This document shows, in pieces, positions 31,814 to 34,826 of a DNA stretch of 34,826 nt; positions within the stretch are counted from its first letter, which is position 1, and each line of letters opens with the position of its first letter. Origin of the DNA: CAWEPK01 sp049521495 (GTDB lineage Bacteria > Desulfobacterota > Syntrophorhabdia > Syntrophorhabdales > WCHB1-27); contig JBEKOT010000010.1 in NCBI GenBank assembly GCA_049521495.1, positions 1 through 34,826 of the forward strand, read 5' to 3'. Made by a program: the position numbers and the translations under genes. The notes below the pieces were generated by a model, which worked only from the letters and a program-made list of their open reading frames with translations, had not been told where the DNA came from and searched no databases.

Positions 31814-33388
31814 ATGAACCAGCTCTCTTTCCCCATTTTAAGCACGCTGATCTACTTGCCCCTCGCAGGTGCCGTCCTGCTCCTCTTCGTTCCCCGTAAA
31901 GCGGAGCTTTTCATCAAGAGTCTCACGCTGGTCTTCTCCCTCGTCGAGTTCGGCCTTTCCCTGCCCCTTTTCTTTTTCTTCAACGAAGGAGCGAAGGGCA
32001 TGCAGTTCGTGGAAAAGGCGTCATGGTTCCCCGAATGGGGCATGAGCTACCTCCTCGGGATAGACGGGATCAGCCTGCTCCTCGTGCTCCTGACGACGTT
32101 CCTTACAGTCCTCTGCGTGCTCGTCTCCTGGAAAGCCATACAGACGAGGGTGAAGGAGTATTACATAACTTTCCTCTTCCTCGAGACGGCCATGATAGGC
32201 ACGCTCTGCGCCCTCGACCTGATCCTCTTCTACGTATTCTGGGAGCTGATGCTCATTCCGATGTACCTCCTCATCGGCATCTGGGGCGGACCCAGGAGAA
32301 TATACGCGGCCATAAAGTTCTTCCTCTTCACCATGGTCGGGAGCGTCCTGATGCTCCTCGCCATTTTCGTCCTCTATTTCCATCATGGGGCACAGACCGG
32401 TTCAGCCACCTTCAACGTTCTCGACCTGTACGGCACGACCGTCCCCGTCGGCCTCCAGTACTGGCTTTTTGCCGCCTTTGCCCTCTCCTTTGCCATAAAG
32501 GTTCCCATGTTTCCGGTCCATACATGGCTGCCCGACGCCCATACCGAGGCGCCTACGGCAGGGAGCGTCATCCTGGCCGGGGTGCTTCTCAAGATGGGGA
32601 CATACGGTTTCCTTCGGTTTGCCATACCGCTCTTTCCAAAGGCAGCCTTTGACGCAATACCCCTCATGTCCGTACTGGCGGTTATCGGCATTATCTACGG
32701 CGCCATAGTGAGCATGATGCAGCCCGACCTGAAGCGCCTGATCGCTTTTTCGAGCGTAAGCCACCTGGGCTACGTTATGCTCGGCATGTTCGCCTTCAAC
32801 ATGCAGGGCGTCCAGGGAAGCATCTACCAGATGCTCAACCATGGAGTCAGTACCGGCGGCCTCTTCCTTTTGGTCGGCATGATATACGAGAGGCGCCACA
32901 CGAGAATGATCGAGGATTTCGGGGGCCTTTCGGCTTCCATGCCGCTCTTCGCCATCTTTTTCATGATCGTTACCCTCTCGTCAATCGCCCTTCCGGGAAC
33001 GAACGGGTTCGTCGGCGAATTCCTGATACTGCTCGGCGCCTTCAGGTCGGTGAAGCTGTACGGTATCCTGGGCGCAGTGGGGGTGGTACTAGGAGCCGTT
33101 TACATGCTGTGGATGTTCCAGCGGGTGATGTTCGGCGAGATCAAGCGGGAGGAGAACAGGAAGGTTGCCGACCTCGGAGGCAGGGAGGTTCTCATACTCT
33201 GCTGCGTGGTATTCTTCATCGTCCTCATGGGCGTCTACCCCAAGATGTTCTTCAGGAAAATGGACACTTCCGTGCAAGGTTTTCTCGCCTTCGTGAAGGA
33301 AAGAAACGCGTACTACGAGACGATGAAAGGGCAAGGTCCGCCAGTGGCCTTTAAGGCCCCCGGCATCGCGGATAGAGGTCAACGATGA
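31814..33388 (+). CDS. nuoM: NADH-quinone oxidoreductase subunit M
   Basis: A 524-residue antiporter-like subunit. Glu144 (FWELMLIP), Lys229 (FAIKVPMFP) and Lys260 (VLLKMGTYG) form the half-channel and central relay; HTWLPDAHTEAPTAGSV is the family hallmark. Start ATG 31814; a longer frame upstream overlaps nuoL and is shadow. The stop overlaps nuoN as ATGA. Confidence 0.95.
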   Translation: MNQLSFPILSTLIYLPLAGAVLLLFVPRKAELFIKSLTLVFSLVEFGLSLPLFFFFNEGAKGMQFVEKASWFPEWGMSYLLGIDGISLLLVLLTTFLTVLCVLVSWKAIQTRVKEYYITFLFLETAMIGTLCALDLILFYVFWELMLIPMYLLIGIWGGPRRIYAAIKFFLFTMVGSVLMLLAIFVLYFHHGAQTGSATFNVLDLYGTTVPVGLQYWLFAAFALSFAIKVPMFPVHTWLPDAHTEAPTAGSVILAGVLLKMGTYGFLRFAIPLFPKAAFDAIPLMSVLAVIGIIYGAIVSMMQPDLKRLIAFSSVSHLGYVMLGMFAFNMQGVQGSIYQMLNHGVSTGGLFLLVGMIYERRHTRMIEDFGGLSASMPLFAIFFMIVTLSSIALPGTNGFVGEFLILLGAFRSVKLYGILGAVGVVLGAVYMLWMFQRVMFGEIKREENRKVADLGGREVLILCCVVFFIVLMGVYPKMFFRKMDTSVQGFLAFVKERNAYYETMKGQGPPVAFKAPGIADRGQR

Positions 33389-34826
33389 ATACGGTGCCGT
33401 CCCTTTCCGATTTCGAATGGATCCTGCCCGAGATTACGGCTGCCGTCTTCGGGCTGCTCGTCCTGCTTACCGACGCGCTGGGGAAGACATCGAAGGGCAG
33501 ATCGGGGGGCATATTGACCCTCATAGGGGCGGGCCTCGCTTTCTGTTTTGCGGTCCGTCTCTGGGGCATGGGGACGAACATCTTCAGCGGCCTCTATACG
33601 ATCGATGATTTCGGCACCTTTTTCAAAGCGATATTCCTTTTGATCCTCTTTTTCGTAGCCCTTATCTCCTTAGGCTACGCCAGGCGGGAGGAGATGCCGG
33701 CAGGCGAGTACTACGCGCTCCTTATCTTCGCAGCCCTGGGCATGATGGTCATGGTCTCGTCGAACAGCTTCGTCACGATCTTCATCGGCCTCGAGCTGAT
33801 GTCCCTTTCCATATACGTCCTCTGCGGGCTTCTCAAGGGCCAGGCTGCCGCCCTCGAGGCTTCCCTCAAGTATTTTCTGCTGGGCTCTTTTGCCACGGCC
33901 TTTTTCCTTTACGGGGTAGCCCTGATCTTTGCCTCCACGGGCGCCCTCGACATCCGGATGGTCCGCGCCGTGGCGGCCGCCAGGAACCTCTCGGCAGATC
34001 CTGTCTTTCTGACAGGCATGGCGCTCCTCATCGTGGGTTTCGGCTTCAAGACGGCCTCGGTTCCCTTTCACATGTGGACTCCCGACGTTTACGAGGGCGC
34101 GCCCACGTCCGTCACGGTCTTTATGGCAACAGGGGTCAAGGCGGCCGCCTTCGGCGCCTTCCTCAGGGTCTTCTACACAGCCTTCTATCCTTTCATCGGC
34201 GACTGGTCGAGCGTGCTCTGGCTCATCGCCGTCCTCACCATGTCCGCCGGGAACGTCATAGCCCTTGTGCAGAACAATATGAAGAGGCTCCTTGCCTATT
34301 CGAGCATCGCCCACGCCGGCTACATTCTCATCGCCTTCGTAACCGGGGACAGGATCCTCTCGTCGAGCATCCTTTACTACCTTCTGGCCTACACCTTCAT
34401 GAACCTGGGGGCCTTCACAGTGGTGATCGTCCTCGGGAGGAAGGGCGAGGGGCACGAGGACATCGACAGCTATGCCGGTCTGGCGGCACGCCACCCCTTC
34501 ATCTCGCTCTGCATGACCGTTTTTCTTCTGTCCCTCACCGGCATCCCGCCCCTGGCGGGCTTCGCCGGCAAGTTTTACATATTCAGCGACGCCATAAAGG
34601 GGCACTTTTACTGGCTAGCCGTCATCGGCGTAGTCAACAGCGCCGTGGCCGCCTACTATTACCTCCGCGTGCTCATGTACATGTATTTCAGAGAGCCGGA
34701 GAAGGAGCTGGGCAGCATAGACATTTCGCCGGCTTATGTGTTGGTGATGCTGGTCAGCGTAGGCGCTCTTTTGTACCTCGGGATCTTCCCTCGCGATTTC
34801 CTGCTCATCGCGCAAAAATCCGTATC
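33385..34826 (+). CDS. nuoN: NADH-quinone oxidoreductase subunit N (3' end outside window)
   Basis: The frame begins at ATG 33385 within the nuoM stop and stays open to the window edge, giving 480 codons, so it lacks only the last few residues of a typical NuoN (about 480-490). Glu137 in GLELMSLSIY and Lys222 in FKTASVPFHMW are the expected proton-path residues, and WTPDVYEGAPTSVTVFMAT is the family signature. Partial; it is the last usual gene of the operon. Confidence 0.93.
   Translation, partial: MNTVPSLSDFEWILPEITAAVFGLLVLLTDALGKTSKGRSGGILTLIGAGLAFCFAVRLWGMGTNIFSGLYTIDDFGTFFKAIFLLILFFVALISLGYARREEMPAGEYYALLIFAALGMMVMVSSNSFVTIFIGLELMSLSIYVLCGLLKGQAAALEASLKYFLLGSFATAFFLYGVALIFASTGALDIRMVRAVAAARNLSADPVFLTGMALLIVGFGFKTASVPFHMWTPDVYEGAPTSVTVFMATGVKAAAFGAFLRVFYTAFYPFIGDWSSVLWLIAVLTMSAGNVIALVQNNMKRLLAYSSIAHAGYILIAFVTGDRILSSSILYYLLAYTFMNLGAFTVVIVLGRKGEGHEDIDSYAGLAARHPFISLCMTVFLLSLTGIPPLAGFAGKFYIFSDAIKGHFYWLAVIGVVNSAVAAYYYLRVLMYMYFREPEKELGSIDISPAYVLVMLVSVGALLYLGIFPRDFLLIAQKSV

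Noticed and set aside
1..34826. CRISPR arrays, tRNA, rRNA, prophage
   Set aside because: No regularly spaced direct repeats, no tRNA cloverleaf or CCA end noticed, no rRNA-like stretch and no phage replication or structural gene set.

Overview
The window reads as chromosomal DNA of a Gram-negative anaerobe. The genes include LptF/LptG (outer membrane), type IV pilus minor pilins, a branched-chain/aromatic-type ABC importer, an ADP-forming acyl-CoA synthetase and a 13-gene proton-pumping complex I operon. Gene content and moderately high GC suggest a Desulfobacterota (former Deltaproteobacteria) or Syntrophorhabdus-like lineage. This is an inference from gene content; there is no rRNA or marker gene to place it. 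No tRNA, rRNA, CRISPR array, prophage or transposase gene was seen.

Layout. 1-2.8 kb: an EcsC/DUF697-like protein (-), a CmpX/MscS-like TM-helix membrane protein (+), and an alpha/beta hydrolase overlapping a YprB-type DEDD exonuclease (-). 2.9-5.1 kb: lptF-lptG (-). 5.2-9.9 kb: a complete livK-livG-livF-livH-livM importer operon (-), its last four genes overlapping or touching, with a perfect 12-bp hairpin between the binding protein and the first ATPase. 10.3-11.9 kb: an ArnT-like GT39 glycosyltransferase (+). 12.0-15.0 kb: four pilus-type minor pilin genes (-) coupled end to end, the last carrying a large repetitive surface-exposed domain. 15.2-17.3 kb: a fused ADP-forming acyl-CoA synthetase (+). 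17.5-19.7 kb: a class A penicillin-binding protein (+) translationally coupled to a 14-codon leader ORF. 20.0-20.5 kb: a PaaI-type hotdog thioesterase (+). 20.6-34.8 kb: nuoABCD-[NuoF/GltD fusion]-nuoGHIJKLMN (+), with nuoN running off the end of the window.

The most interesting system is the electron-input end of this complex I. There is no nuoE, and the FMN/NADH-binding half of NuoF is missing. In its place is one 649-residue protein that joins the NuoF C-terminal N3 iron-sulfur domain to a GltD/NfnB/SfrB-type FAD and NAD(P)H-binding flavoprotein. NuoG keeps every cluster ligand set. The quinone and proton-pumping arm (A-D, H-N) looks normal. The enzyme therefore probably takes electrons from a donor other than classical FMN-bound NADH, with NADPH the leading candidate, as in the soluble SfrAB-type enzymes.

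A second theme is mobile, palindromic, non-coding DNA. A 191-bp MITE-like element with about 26-bp imperfect inverted ends is flanked by 5-bp TAACA duplications that include the penicillin-binding protein stop codon. Its GC-rich palindromic core recurs inside the coding sequence of the acyl-CoA synthetase (interdomain linker), at the 3' end of the glycosyltransferase gene, and upstream of the penicillin-binding protein, so these repeats appear to be adding protein sequence.
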